Shown piece by piece: positions 54,125 through 63,259 of a stretch of DNA of 64,000 nucleotides. The stretch covers positions 40,643 through 104,642 of the forward strand of contig JAHBYA010000015.1 in NCBI GenBank assembly GCA_019636195.1, in the 5' to 3' direction. Made by a program: the position numbers and the translations under genes. A model generated the notes under the pieces. That model was not told the origin of the DNA. It saw only the letters and a program-made list of their open reading frames with translations, and ran no database searches. The first letter of the stretch is position 1; each line of letters opens with the position of its first letter. This DNA comes from Planctomycetota bacterium (GTDB taxonomy: Bacteria > Planctomycetota > UBA8742 > UBA2392).

Positions 54125-57100
54125 TCAGCCAACGATGAATTCAAAGCACATCAGCCGGAGACTGTCGGCGGCACCGGAAGGTCCAGACGTGGCGTGTGCC
54201 ATTGTGGGTGCCGAGGGAATTGATGCTGGCAAGACGCCGTCCAGCGTCGCAATCAAGCCCTTCGAATCCTTGGTTGAACCGAACGCCTCAATGGCCTTCT
54301 TGATCTGCTTCAGTCGGATTTCGCTCAGGGGCAACCCGGCTCTTTCCAGCAGTCCCTTCACCACTGCTCGGCTCACGGTGGGAGACGAGGCTAGATCACG
54401 CAACAAAGTGCGGAGGCGGTTCTGGATACCGGATTGATCTAGGGGCCTGGGCGCTGCCTGCACCGCCTGCTCTGCAATTTGCGACCGCCGGATGTCGTCA
54501 AGCACGCGCTGTTGAATCTCGAAGATGCGCGGCTGGAGGTCCGTGTCCTTACCGGAACGAGACGTTTCCTCTTTGCAGGCGATTAGCTGAGCGATTGCGT
54601 AGCGGTTATCGATGACGCGGTCTGATTTCGCGTCGTAGTAACGCCAGAAGTGTCGCTTCGCGTTACCGTCACCCTCGGTGAAGTAGAAAAATACGCCCTT
54701 CTGCTTTGCTCGATCAAGTTTGCTGTGGATGCCATCCGGGAGGCTCTCCAGTTGTGAACGAGTGTGTGTGGCCAGAAACTCCTTGAGTTGAGCAACTAGA
54801 GCTTCGTTGCTCGCGAGATCCGAGGCCTCTTCCTCCTCCTCGATGATACTGCCGTCTGCATCCCGGATGCGGCGCAGCGTATTGAACACGGTCGGATGCG
54901 GAACCTCGCCGAGAATGCTGGCGTCGTGGAAACCTGCCTTGTCGATGCCTTCAATTCGGTTGGTTAGGCTTTCCATCAACTTGAGCAGCTTCTCCAGGCC
55001 CTCATCCGGAAACATGTTGGCGACTGTCAACTCATGGTGCTTGCTGCCAATGCGGTCGATGCGGCCTGCGCGTTGGATCATCCGGACAGGGTTCCAGTGA
55101 AGGTCGTAGTTGAGCAGCAGTCCACAGTCCTGAAGGTTGTGTCCCTCGCTCAACACGTCCGTCGAGACCATGATCTGGATTTCATCACTTGGGTTCACCT
55201 CTCCGCGCTTGCCGCTTGAGTCGGGAGCGAACCTTGCGACCTTGCGGCTTCTGGTGCCCAAATCATCGCCTGAGTCCATGCGCTCGATGCGTGGCGAGCC
55301 TGCCTTGGCGTACCAACCTTCTTGGTGGTCCTTGGTCAGTTCATCAAAAACGTATCGAGCGGTGTCACGGTAATAGCTGAACACGATCAGCTTCCGCTCT
55401 GCAAACTCCTTAGATGACAACAGCCGTTTTAGCTCCTGCAACTTCACGTCCTTCTGCGGCGTGATGTGTTCGATGCGAGTCCAGATGCCCGACAGGATGT
55501 TGTAGTCCGACTGCAACGCCTTGAGGATCTTGTCTTTGTCGTATTTGGCCTCGTCCAGCGGTTCGGCACTCTTCAATAGCGTACCGATCTCTTCCGAATC
55601 CTTGAAGCTCGCGTACTTGCTCTCCGGAAGCTCCTGATCGTCCTCTTCCAGCAGGCGCACGGCTTCATGGAAGGTGTCCGCGTTCAGCAGCTTCCCGTCC
55701 TTCTTGAGAACGTCTTCGTAGGTCGCCACAAAGTCGAGCGCCCGCCGCACGCTGATGCGAAACGCCTCGACGCTGCTCTCGAATCGCTTGAGGTAGCGGC
55801 TCTTGAAAATGCCCACGAGGCCCTCTTGTCGGCCAACTTCCAAAGCGTCCTTTTCTGTCTCCGGTGGCTTCTTCAGGAAGTGGTCTGGTTGGTACTGGGG
55901 CAAGGTGAGGTTGCCGACGCCCTCCACGATCTTCTCATAAATTCCCGCGTATGTCTTTTCCAAGTTGTAGCGAATTGTCTTGAGCTTCCGCTCCGGCCAT
56001 TTGATCGGCTGACCACGGATCGTGGCGTTCGGATAAGCCTTGCGGACGAACGAGCGCGTCCGGCGAATCACCACCTCTTCGAGCAAGTTGTAGAGCGCCT
56101 CGCCGGGTCTGCTGTCGCTGAGTTCCTTGCGGGCTCGCAGGAAATACTTGTACAGGTCGCCGATGCCAGCACCGGCGAAATAGCCACGGTCGTTGCCAGT
56201 GAAAAGCACCATCTGGTTGTAGAGGTCGAACAAGTCGTTGTTGATTGGTGTGGCGGTCAACAGGATGAGCTTCTTGCGCTCTCCTGACTTGCCGCGCCTG
56301 TCTCGTGCGTCCAAAATCCGAGTCAGGTTGGCGTATCGATTCGCCCCGCGACTCCTGAAGTTGTGACTCTCGTCGATGAGTACCACGTCTACGTCTTCAT
56401 AGGGGCCGATGTCGAATTGGTCGTCCGGGTCATCGGGATCCAGGCGGCCAAGCTCTTCCTGCGAAAGGATTGTGGCGGGAATAGATGCCTCGCGCAGTTC
56501 CGCCGTCCACATTGGCCGTAAGTTTGCGGGACAGACAACCAGCGCCTTCATGCGGCGGTGGTAGGCGAAGTCCTCCAGCAGGCGTTTGCCGATCCACGTT
56601 TTGCCCAACCCGACGCTGTCCGCCACGATCACACCGTCGTACATGGTCAAGATGCGCCGAGCTTTCTTCACCGCATCCGCTTGGAACTCGCTCAGGTCCA
56701 CGGCGGTCGTGGTTCCTGTCGTTGGCGTGTCCTCCAAGTCGTCCTTGAAATACTCGAAGAGGGCCTTCAGGTAGATCTGATAGGGCGTGTACTCGTATGT
56801 GCCGAACTTGCTTGCGTTCAGCAGGTCTATCAGCGCCGTCTTGAAGTCCGCGCTTTCGGCCCAGTGGCGCTCAAACCACTCGTCTAGCTCAACAATCGCC
56901 TGCTGGCCGACTGCGCCCAGTTTGGGCAGGTCACTGAGCGTCACATCAGGAATACCCTCTCGGCGTAGCGCCCCGGACATCACAGCGTCGGAGTCGTCCT
57001 TCTGGAAGCGCACCTTGTGGCTGAGGTTCAGTTCCTTGTTCGTCGTGAGGCCGGGGCGAGTGAAGTTGCTCGAACCGACAATCGCGTACAGCGGGAACAT

Positions 57101-57526
57101 TCGGCCCACGTTGCCGTCGGCGTCAGGTTTGTCCTCGTGGAAGATCCATGTCTTTGCGTGCAAGAAACCCTTGCTGTAGCTGCGCACTTGCACGTCGGGC
57201 CGTTTGAGAAACGCCGCCAGAGCCTCGACCGCACGAAGCGTAACTTCGTCGTAGGCGTCGAGGTTTAGATCGCCCGTCATCGTGCGGGCGATGTGGTCAG
57301 AAAGCTGTTGGAGCCCCACGTCTCTGCCGATAGCTGGCTCTGCACCGATGAGCAGGCGGAACGCTCCGGTGCGCTCCAGGCCCTCGCGAAGCAGGTTGAA
57401 CCCCTGCACGTTGAAGTAGGCAGTTGCTACGTCCACAGCCTTGCCGGTGTGCTGGCCAAGGATCCCGGTCAGCACCGCCGCCATCGTGTTGCCTGCTCGA
57501 TTGTCGATGACGAACGGGATGCGCAT
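54125..57526 (-). CDS. PLD-nuclease/SNF2-helicase fusion protein (defence-type)
   Basis: 1133 aa from ATG 57526, with AAGGG five bases upstream. The N-terminus (about 1-230) is a phospholipase-D-type nuclease domain: HKD-like LHAKTWIF (His123, Lys125) followed by VGSSNFTRPGL. From about 285 it is an SNF2 helicase: Walker A DSVGLGKTWIGK (Lys309), DESH box LIDESHNF (Asp385), motif III LTATPINNDLFDLYNQ, and the C-terminal helicase STDVLSEGHNLQDCG then NPVRMIQRAGRIDRIG. Such fusions occur in restriction-like and DISARM-like defence systems, where the motor translocates DNA and the PLD module cuts. The classical second HKD is absent, so a dimer would be needed. Divergent from the 57750 gene. Confidence 0.92.
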   Translation of the reverse strand: MRIPFVIDNRAGNTMAAVLTGILGQHTGKAVDVATAYFNVQGFNLLREGLERTGAFRLLIGAEPAIGRDVGLQQLSDHIARTMTGDLNLDAYDEVTLRAVEALAAFLKRPDVQVRSYSKGFLHAKTWIFHEDKPDADGNVGRMFPLYAIVGSSNFTRPGLTTNKELNLSHKVRFQKDDSDAVMSGALRREGIPDVTLSDLPKLGAVGQQAIVELDEWFERHWAESADFKTALIDLLNASKFGTYEYTPYQIYLKALFEYFKDDLEDTPTTGTTTAVDLSEFQADAVKKARRILTMYDGVIVADSVGLGKTWIGKRLLEDFAYHRRMKALVVCPANLRPMWTAELREASIPATILSQEELGRLDPDDPDDQFDIGPYEDVDVVLIDESHNFRSRGANRYANLTRILDARDRRGKSGERKKLILLTATPINNDLFDLYNQMVLFTGNDRGYFAGAGIGDLYKYFLRARKELSDSRPGEALYNLLEEVVIRRTRSFVRKAYPNATIRGQPIKWPERKLKTIRYNLEKTYAGIYEKIVEGVGNLTLPQYQPDHFLKKPPETEKDALEVGRQEGLVGIFKSRYLKRFESSVEAFRISVRRALDFVATYEDVLKKDGKLLNADTFHEAVRLLEEDDQELPESKYASFKDSEEIGTLLKSAEPLDEAKYDKDKILKALQSDYNILSGIWTRIEHITPQKDVKLQELKRLLSSKEFAERKLIVFSYYRDTARYVFDELTKDHQEGWYAKAGSPRIERMDSGDDLGTRSRKVARFAPDSSGKRGEVNPSDEIQIMVSTDVLSEGHNLQDCGLLLNYDLHWNPVRMIQRAGRIDRIGSKHHELTVANMFPDEGLEKLLKLMESLTNRIEGIDKAGFHDASILGEVPHPTVFNTLRRIRDADGSIIEEEEEASDLASNEALVAQLKEFLATHTRSQLESLPDGIHSKLDRAKQKGVFFYFTEGDGNAKRHFWRYYDAKSDRVIDNRYAIAQLIACKEETSRSGKDTDLQPRIFEIQQRVLDDIRRSQIAEQAVQAAPRPLDQSGIQNRLRTLLRDLASSPTVSRAVVKGLLERAGLPLSEIRLKQIKKAIEAFGSTKDSKGLIATLDGVLPASIPSAPTMAHATSGPSGAADSLRLMCFEFIVG

Positions 57527-57609
57527 GGAACCCTTTTTCGTTCTGATGGCGGGAGTATAGTCCCCGACCCGGCATTGCTCGAAGGCGGTTGCTGGTGGGG
57601 TTGAAGGAA

Positions 57610-57649
57610 GTTGGGTGTTGACAGAAAAAAGTTTCTGACACTCCCCAAC
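57610..57649. promoter_or_regulatory. 40-bp imperfect palindrome in the divergent promoter region
   Basis: Left arm 57610-57627 (GTTGGGTGTTGACAGAAA) and right arm 57632-57649, which reads in complement GTTGGGGAGTGTCAGAAA; 13 of 18 positions pair around a 4-nt centre. It lies between the helicase start and the plus-strand promoter and could control both. Confidence 0.5.
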
Positions 57650-57659
57650 ACCTTGACAC

Positions 57660-57688
57660 TTGACGATCCCCAAGTTAGGGGGTATATC
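57660..57688 (+). promoter_or_regulatory. Sigma-70-type promoter for the 57750-59546 unit
   Basis: TTGACG (57660-57665), a 17-bp spacer, then TATATC (57683-57688). This is an almost consensus pair with ideal spacing, 62 bp upstream of the 60-aa gene. A second TTGACA at 57653-57658 overlaps the region. Confidence 0.65.
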
Positions 57689-57749
57689 CTTTTTCGGGCG
57701 GAAGTTACATAACCCCCGGCATCTCAACCTCTTGCGACCGGGTGATCCG

Positions 57750-57932
57750 ATGGCCAACGAAGCCAACAAGCCACGTGAGGAGCTTCTCAAAGAGCTTCTC
57801 GCGCTGCAAGCGTCGCCGCAGGCGAAGGAGCTTGCAGTAAAAATCATCGATGCCAACAAGAGCTTTGATGAAGAGCTTGATCGCTGCCTGAGGGTCGATA
57901 CTGAGGTGCTTCGCCGCAAGATCACCGTCTGA
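57750..57932 (+). CDS. Small helical protein (60 aa), first gene of the unit
   Basis: 60 aa from ATG 57750. Almost fully helical and charged (EELLKELLALQASPQAKELA, then IIDANKSFDEELDRCLRVDT), with no membrane segment. I recognise no family. It stands 12 bp before the 533-aa C39-like gene and behind a strong promoter, so the two probably form a unit in which this protein binds or controls the larger one. Confidence 0.6.
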   Translation: MANEANKPREELLKELLALQASPQAKELAVKIIDANKSFDEELDRCLRVDTEVLRRKITV

Positions 57933-57944
57933 GCGGAGCAACCA

Positions 57945-59546
57945 GTGAAAAGCGGCTCGTCGCTTACGGTTCTGCCGTATTCAATTGACCACCTAAAGAC
58001 GTTCTTCGCGCACGTCGCTGGGACCACCGTCGAGGCTGTCTCGGAGAAGACCCATCGAGTCTTCTTCGAGGGTTACTTTCAAGATCCCGGCGTGGACGCC
58101 AAGACGATCGTGGTCGAGTGGGAGTATGTGGACCACGACTATCTTGAGGACTTTGCCGCGTACTACGTCCGGTGCTTCGAGGACTACGAGCGCAAGTGCG
58201 CCAGACTGCATTTCTTCAACATCTCGTTTTCCGAGGAAGACTTTCGATCCTTGCTTGGCGGGGACGAGACCAAGATGGCGGTCAAACAGCTTCAAGATGG
58301 CTATCTGGGGTTCATCGTTACCAAGCCGCTTCCACACGCCTTTGTAGGCCGCACATGCCTCAAGACCTACACGGATGACGGCGGTCGTCGTCAGTACATG
58401 AATGTGCGCACGTGCGAGGCCACGCTCTTTGGGATCAAGCTATCCGTCAAGTCACTGGCGTTCCAAGAACAGGATCAAGTCGTGTCCGCCTGCGCCACCA
58501 GCGCACTGTGGTCCGCGCTTCACGCAACTTCGGTGCTGTTTCAGCACAGCCTGCCGTCCCCAGTAGAGATTACTCGGCAGGCTGCCGAGCATTCGCCAGT
58601 TCGATCGCGAGTGTTTCCACACACAGACGGCCTCCAGGTCGAGCAAATGGCATTCGCCATTCGGCGAGTTGGACTTGAGCCGCTGTATGTACAGGGGGAT
58701 CAACCACCTGACTTCGTGCTGACGCCTCGCGTTCTGCGGTCGAGCGTGTACGCATATTCATCGCTCAAGATCCCGGTCATCCTAATCACCGCGTTGTTCG
58801 ATCCAACTGGCAAGCACATCGGGAATCACGCCTGTACGATTACAGGCTTTAGCTTGCCATCCGGAGCAGGAGCAACCGGGCACGAGACACGCCTCCTTTC
58901 TGACCGCATCGACAAGCTGTACGTGCACGACGATCAGGTAGGTCCTTTTGCCAGAATGGTGCTTGTAGATGGCGCGGTACCATTCCATCTGACGACCTCG
59001 TGGGGACTGCCCAGAATGCCCGGTGTGAAGGCCGTGCCGTTTTCTTTGCTGATACCGCTTTACAACAAGATTCGCATTCCCTTCAGCAATGTACTCAAGC
59101 TCATCACAGGGCTCGACAAGGGCCTGTCGTCCTTCCGGGGCATTCAGGGCAACCCGCTCAAGCTCGATCAGGAACAGCCGGTGTGGGATGTCAGGCTTAC
59201 AAGCATCAACGAGTTCAAGAACAGTCTTTCGGCCGCGCCGCACCTGACCGCCGACCAGCAGCGTGCGCTGCGGCTGCTTGACCTGCCAAGGTTCATGTGG
59301 CGTGCAACCGCTTCGACTTCAAAGGGCGTACAGATCGACGTGTTGATCGACGCCACCGACATAGACCACGGGCGCTTTGTTCGCGCGTTCTTTGTAGCGG
59401 AGACGCCTCTGCGGCAGATGCTCGCGGGGTTCCAGTCCACACCCAATGGTGCGTTGCTGTCGAGCGGGTTGCAGCCCGAAGTGCTCCAGATCCTTTACGA
59501 CTTGCTTGTGTTCCTGCGGAAGTTGCACACGCCCCTCGCACCCTGA
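57945..59546 (+). CDS. Large protein with a C39-like cysteine-peptidase fold (putative), function unknown
   Basis: 533 aa from GTG 57945, with GGAG seven bases upstream. Mid-protein there is a Gln-rich, then Cys-containing segment (EQDQVVSACATSALWSALH, Cys183), a later His (GNHACTITGF, His295) and an Asp pair after a strand (YVHDDQVGPFA, Asp329/330). This order and spacing are those of C39/papain-like catalytic triads. The usual Gly after the Cys is Ala. The flanking N-domain (1-170) and C-domain (380-533) have no recognised family. No membrane helix or signal peptide is present, so a cytoplasmic role is expected. The placement between a helicase and an AAA_13 ATPase makes a defence effector plausible. 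Confidence 0.6.
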   Translation: MKSGSSLTVLPYSIDHLKTFFAHVAGTTVEAVSEKTHRVFFEGYFQDPGVDAKTIVVEWEYVDHDYLEDFAAYYVRCFEDYERKCARLHFFNISFSEEDFRSLLGGDETKMAVKQLQDGYLGFIVTKPLPHAFVGRTCLKTYTDDGGRRQYMNVRTCEATLFGIKLSVKSLAFQEQDQVVSACATSALWSALHATSVLFQHSLPSPVEITRQAAEHSPVRSRVFPHTDGLQVEQMAFAIRRVGLEPLYVQGDQPPDFVLTPRVLRSSVYAYSSLKIPVILITALFDPTGKHIGNHACTITGFSLPSGAGATGHETRLLSDRIDKLYVHDDQVGPFARMVLVDGAVPFHLTTSWGLPRMPGVKAVPFSLLIPLYNKIRIPFSNVLKLITGLDKGLSSFRGIQGNPLKLDQEQPVWDVRLTSINEFKNSLSAAPHLTADQQRALRLLDLPRFMWRATASTSKGVQIDVLIDATDIDHGRFVRAFFVAETPLRQMLAGFQSTPNGALLSSGLQPEVLQILYDLLVFLRKLHTPLAP

Positions 59547-59641
59547 GTTGCCGCGTTTCAGGGTCGGCCCTATCCAACAATTGTGTCGAGATGTCGCGCA
59601 ATGCGGTATACTGCCCGCGAGGACCTTCTTTGGAGAACCCT

Positions 59642-60001
59642 GTGAGCCTTGGTGAAACGAACATGTCGGAACCCATGCGCGGGACCTGGACGCTGCCCGA
59701 CTTTCCGGACGAGATATGGCTCGGCGACCGGCTGTTCCGCAAGGCGCAATGGCGGCAGCCTTATGACGGCGTGGTGGAGCAGTACCGCGAGGCCGTGGCT
59801 CGGAACTCCGCGCACATGAAGGTCTACGCCAACGGCCTTTGGGTTATCGACCACGTGGACGAGGACAATCCCGATCTGGGGCGGCCTATCGAGCACTTCT
59901 TCAACGATCATCCGTTGGGAAAGGCCATCAAGGTCGTTGGCATCTTTGCCCTTGCCTTTGCGGCAGTTGGGGCCGTGGCGAGTGCGCTGTCGGACGAGTA
60001 G
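59642..60001 (+). CDS. Small protein with C-terminal membrane segment (119 aa)
   Basis: 119 aa from GTG 59642, with GGAG six bases upstream; ATG 59663 is a possible shorter start. The soluble part has a beta-rich fold (GTWTLPDFPDEIWLGDRLFR and HMKVYANGLWVIDHVDEDNP). It ends with a hydrophobic helix (IKVVGIFALAFAAVGAVASAL) and a short acidic tail. TATACT at 59607-59612 may be its -10 box. I recognise no family. It ends tail-to-tail against the AAA_13 gene without a gap. Confidence 0.65.
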   Translation: MSLGETNMSEPMRGTWTLPDFPDEIWLGDRLFRKAQWRQPYDGVVEQYREAVARNSAHMKVYANGLWVIDHVDEDNPDLGRPIEHFFNDHPLGKAIKVVGIFALAFAAVGAVASALSDE

Positions 60002-62356
60002 TCAGGTACTTGCACTCGCTGCGGGAGAGGCAGCGGCCTGCGGTGGCGCGTCGAGCTTCTTCATCTCCGCTACGTGATCGGTGTCGAGTGCGGCCATGAA
60101 GTCTAGCAGGTCCTGCGCGTGACGCTTGGCTTCTGCCAACGGCGTCAGGTCCGAGCCGGGTACGTGTACTCGGTCGTTATGCGAGAACGAGTTTACGAAC
60201 CGGTCGAGCCTGCCAAGCTGCTCGTCAGTGCACCCTTTGAGCTTGCCCTTGTGTTCGTCCAGGTCGAGGTCTTGGCTGCGCCGACCATTGCCACCCTTTA
60301 TCGCAATCGCCGGTCTGGGTCGTTTGAAGGCCAAGAATGCTTCCAAAACACGCCGGGCAATGTTGGGCAACGGAAGTAGTTCGCTTGCTGTGGCCTTCCC
60401 GTCTGCGACACGCGCAACGTAACTGAACAAGTAGTGGTACTCGGTTTCGTAATTCTGAAGTAGCTCGTCGAGCTTGCCGATTGTGCAGTGCCGTTCGCCA
60501 CCGTTCGCGATGGCCTTGCACTGGAAGTGCTCGGATCCGCCTTTCGCCTTGCCTGCCCACTTCTTCCATTCGCGGAAGGCAGTGAAGCTGTGGGTCAGGA
60601 GAATGACCTGCCCGGCGTCGTCCAGCCTGTTGCACACGAAGGTGATCGCGGCGTACAGGGCATTCGAGTCCAGGCTTGAAACCGGGTCGTCGATCACGAT
60701 CAGCGACTTGGTCCGGTCCACTTTCTTGTCGTCGAGGCAGCGCAGGAAGTAGAGCACGGCCAGTGCGGTCTTTTCGCCCTCGCTCAGCGAGTCCACATTG
60801 GTGTCGGCACCACGGCGCTGGAGCTTGTATCCATTCTCCACCGCGAGCAGCGAAAGGTCATCGTGGCCAAGATAGTCCTTCAGATCCCGGTTCAACGCGC
60901 TTGCTGTTGAGGCGTGTCCCTCGACCACCTTGCGAAGCTCGGCGATCTGTTCGTCCAACCCGTCTGCCCGATTGGCCAACTTGTCTATCTGCGCCTCGTT
61001 GGCTTTCACCGCAGCGTCGTGCGCAGTCCATGCGCTCTCGTACTCGCTCAGCACGTGATCGGCGACCTTGTCGGAGGCTCCCTTGACCAGTTTCGTTTGA
61101 TCGGCAACCCCCTCGTTGTGTTGGTCAATGAGCTTGTTTACAGAGCCACCATCCAGCGGGGGCACGCTGTGCACGGTGACAGTGAACTCTTTCAGCGGCT
61201 TCGATTGCCTTGTCTGGAGGTACTGAATGGCGGCGTCGATAACCGTAGTGCGCGTGGTGATCTGCTCGATGAGGGACGTGCGGGCCTTGGTGTATTCGCC
61301 GCGCAGGTGCTTCAAGATGGCGTCGGGCACCGCTATGGCTTTGCTGAGTGCTTCCAGAGCCTTCTTGGCCTCCGCAAGCTGCTTCGAGGAGGCTTCAATG
61401 TCCGCCAGCAACTGGTCGTAGGCCGCATCAAAATGCGCCTTCAACTGTAGCGTCTTGCCCTCGGGAAGATCTTGTCCGCAGTACAGGCAATGCGTGGCCT
61501 CGTGTTTCTCGTGCAAGGCCAGGCCGGTGCGCAACCATGCTTCAACATCTGGCGTGTTCTCAAGCGACTGAATGGCAGCCACCACTATAGAACGGCCACA
61601 AACTTCGGCAGCGGTGCGTAGAGTCGCCGCAAGGTCGTCCGGGCCAACTTCAAGGCCCGCGATAGCCTCCTTCGCCTCCGCCGAAACCGTATTGAGCTGT
61701 GTGTTCAGCTCATCGTCAATCAGTCGAGCCGCCGCGAACTTACTAGGATCGTTTGCGAATGCTTCGAACCGCTTCTTGAAAGCGGGCGCTTCAAAGTTGC
61801 GGAACGCAGGTACGTTACGTCCGCCCAAGTCATCCTTGATCTTCTTTGCGCCTGCGGAGCACTTGCTATCCCAGTCTTTCGCTGCGGCGGCCTGCTTTTG
61901 AATCGCCGCCGTCTGGTCGCGTTCAACAACTGCCCGTTCTTCCAGAAGTTTCTTGAGCTTGGCCGCGTCGTCGGCGCTGTCCTTGCCGAGCGTGATAACC
62001 GGCGACAGCGGACCTTGAATTCCAACAACGGATTGCTGAACGAAGTCGCGGTTGAAGACGTACACGGGCGGTAGTTTGGCAATCTTGTCCTGCTTCAGTG
62101 CGAAGGCAGTTTCTCCCTGCACCTGAAGGCGTACTTCCCAACCACCCGGAAGTGAGTTTGGATCGGCCTTGTCCGACTGCCAGTTTTCGACGGCGCGGAA
62201 GACTTTGGAGAGAGTCGTCTTGCCGCTGCCGTTCCAACCGAAGATGACGTTGCGTGGCTTGAGGGAAACGCCGGCGCTGAGCGCCTCATCCCACTTGAAG
62301 TCTGCGAATGCGCCGCAGGCTTTCAGGCTGGCGATCTTCGTTAGGCTCTTCTCCAT
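60002..62356 (-). CDS. AAA_13-type ABC ATPase, RloC/PrrC-like
   Basis: 784 aa from ATG 62356, with GGAGGAACAC before it. Walker A FGWNGSGKTTLSKVFR (Lys46), an early YVFNRDFV, long coiled coils from about 130 to 480, a hinge CxxC (Cys290 and Cys293 in HCLYCGQDL) like a zinc hook, the ABC signature SLSEGEKTALAVLYFLR, Walker B LIVIDDPVSSLDSN and the His loop LLTHSFTAFREW. The C-terminal part has R-x3-E (Arg668, Glu672 in ARRVLEAF) and His726 in NSFSHND, an arrangement reminiscent of the anticodon-nuclease triad of PrrC and RloC. RloC and PrrC accompany restriction-modification loci. The tRNA-cutting activity is only an inference here. Confidence 0.85.
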   Translation of the reverse strand: MEKSLTKIASLKACGAFADFKWDEALSAGVSLKPRNVIFGWNGSGKTTLSKVFRAVENWQSDKADPNSLPGGWEVRLQVQGETAFALKQDKIAKLPPVYVFNRDFVQQSVVGIQGPLSPVITLGKDSADDAAKLKKLLEERAVVERDQTAAIQKQAAAAKDWDSKCSAGAKKIKDDLGGRNVPAFRNFEAPAFKKRFEAFANDPSKFAAARLIDDELNTQLNTVSAEAKEAIAGLEVGPDDLAATLRTAAEVCGRSIVVAAIQSLENTPDVEAWLRTGLALHEKHEATHCLYCGQDLPEGKTLQLKAHFDAAYDQLLADIEASSKQLAEAKKALEALSKAIAVPDAILKHLRGEYTKARTSLIEQITTRTTVIDAAIQYLQTRQSKPLKEFTVTVHSVPPLDGGSVNKLIDQHNEGVADQTKLVKGASDKVADHVLSEYESAWTAHDAAVKANEAQIDKLANRADGLDEQIAELRKVVEGHASTASALNRDLKDYLGHDDLSLLAVENGYKLQRRGADTNVDSLSEGEKTALAVLYFLRCLDDKKVDRTKSLIVIDDPVSSLDSNALYAAITFVCNRLDDAGQVILLTHSFTAFREWKKWAGKAKGGSEHFQCKAIANGGERHCTIGKLDELLQNYETEYHYLFSYVARVADGKATASELLPLPNIARRVLEAFLAFKRPRPAIAIKGGNGRRSQDLDLDEHKGKLKGCTDEQLGRLDRFVNSFSHNDRVHVPGSDLTPLAEAKRHAQDLLDFMAALDTDHVAEMKKLDAPPQAAASPAASAST

Positions 62357-62401
62357 GTGTTCCTCCGCCCCTTGTGGAGGGGTGCGGTCGCGCACCCTAC
62401 T

Positions 62402-63259
62402 TCAAGTCTTGGAACCGGGTGGAGGGTCAAGCGGGGTGTGGTAGGCATTTCCGGTGCGTGTCGATTCGGCGAGGGCATCGTACACCTCAAGGATTAGCCG
62501 CTTGGTCCGGTACTCGCCGTGCGCGGCCTCGTCGTGCCGCTTGACGATGGGGAAAGTCTCCATGATGTAATCCGTCTCTGTGCGGTCGAGGCCGTAGAGA
62601 TGGAAGAACGCCGCGTCAAGTTCGGCTCGCAGCAACGCACGCCGCTCGGGTTTCCAGTGGAAGGGTCGCCCGTCGAAGCCAAGTTCGCTTTGGTAGGCGA
62701 CCATATCCTCTGTGGTGCACAGCAGTTCACTGACGCGCTCAAGCACCCACCGGCCAACAGTGACTTCCTCTTGCCACGCGCACTTATCGTCAAACACCGA
62801 TGGATGCAGCACCGGAAACTGTTGCAGGTAGTTGTATGTCAGGTGGGTGCCGCCGACTTTTTGACGCGCAACATAGTCCAGCGCAAAAGAATCAAGCATC
62901 GCCAGAAGGCAGGCGGTCCCCTGCGCTGGACGCTTGCTGACGATCAACGGTGCCGTGTGCCCTACTGCAACCGGAGGAATCTTTGCGGCGATTACCGTTC
63001 GCTCGTTGGTTCCGTTGGTGATGTCGCGAAAACCCATCATGGACACGAGACCATCGGGCAGCGCATCCCGAACGACATCCTCGCGTACCCAGTAGCGCGG
63101 GAGAACCGCAAAGCCGGGGTCCTGCTTTTCTGTCAGCGTGACCTCGCGGAAGCCGCTTTCCGGGAAGTACGTCGCCCAACGATGATCGAATTGGTGGAAC
63201 ATCTTCGCTTCGTAGAGCGGCAGCATTCGCTCATTCTTTGCCCGAGACGTTTTCGTCAT
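62402..63259 (-). CDS. Stand-alone specificity-domain-like protein (second copy of the Eco57I-type C-terminal domain)
   Basis: 285 aa from ATG 63259, which overlaps the stop of the upstream gene (ATGA, four bases). After 11 residues it reads MLPLYEAKMFHQFDHRWATY, then VLPRYWVREDVV, MGFRDITNGTNERTVIAAKI, HLTYNYLQQFPV and RRALLRAELDAAFFHLYGL. The upstream protein has the same blocks in the same order. Such blocks form the target-recognition part of Eco57I/TaqI-like methylases. No SAM or NPPY methylase motif is included. It probably serves as an alternative specificity subunit. Confidence 0.7.
   Translation of the reverse strand: MTKTSRAKNERMLPLYEAKMFHQFDHRWATYFPESGFREVTLTEKQDPGFAVLPRYWVREDVVRDALPDGLVSMMGFRDITNGTNERTVIAAKIPPVAVGHTAPLIVSKRPAQGTACLLAMLDSFALDYVARQKVGGTHLTYNYLQQFPVLHPSVFDDKCAWQEEVTVGRWVLERVSELLCTTEDMVAYQSELGFDGRPFHWKPERRALLRAELDAAFFHLYGLDRTETDYIMETFPIVKRHDEAAHGEYRTKRLILEVYDALAESTRTGNAYHTPLDPPPGSKT

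Noticed and set aside
57527..58027. N-terminal extension of the PLD-SNF2 protein to 58027
   Set aside because: This stretch covers a promoter, the divergent 60-aa gene and the start of the 533-aa gene; the ATG at 57526 has a ribosome binding site and begins the PLD domain.
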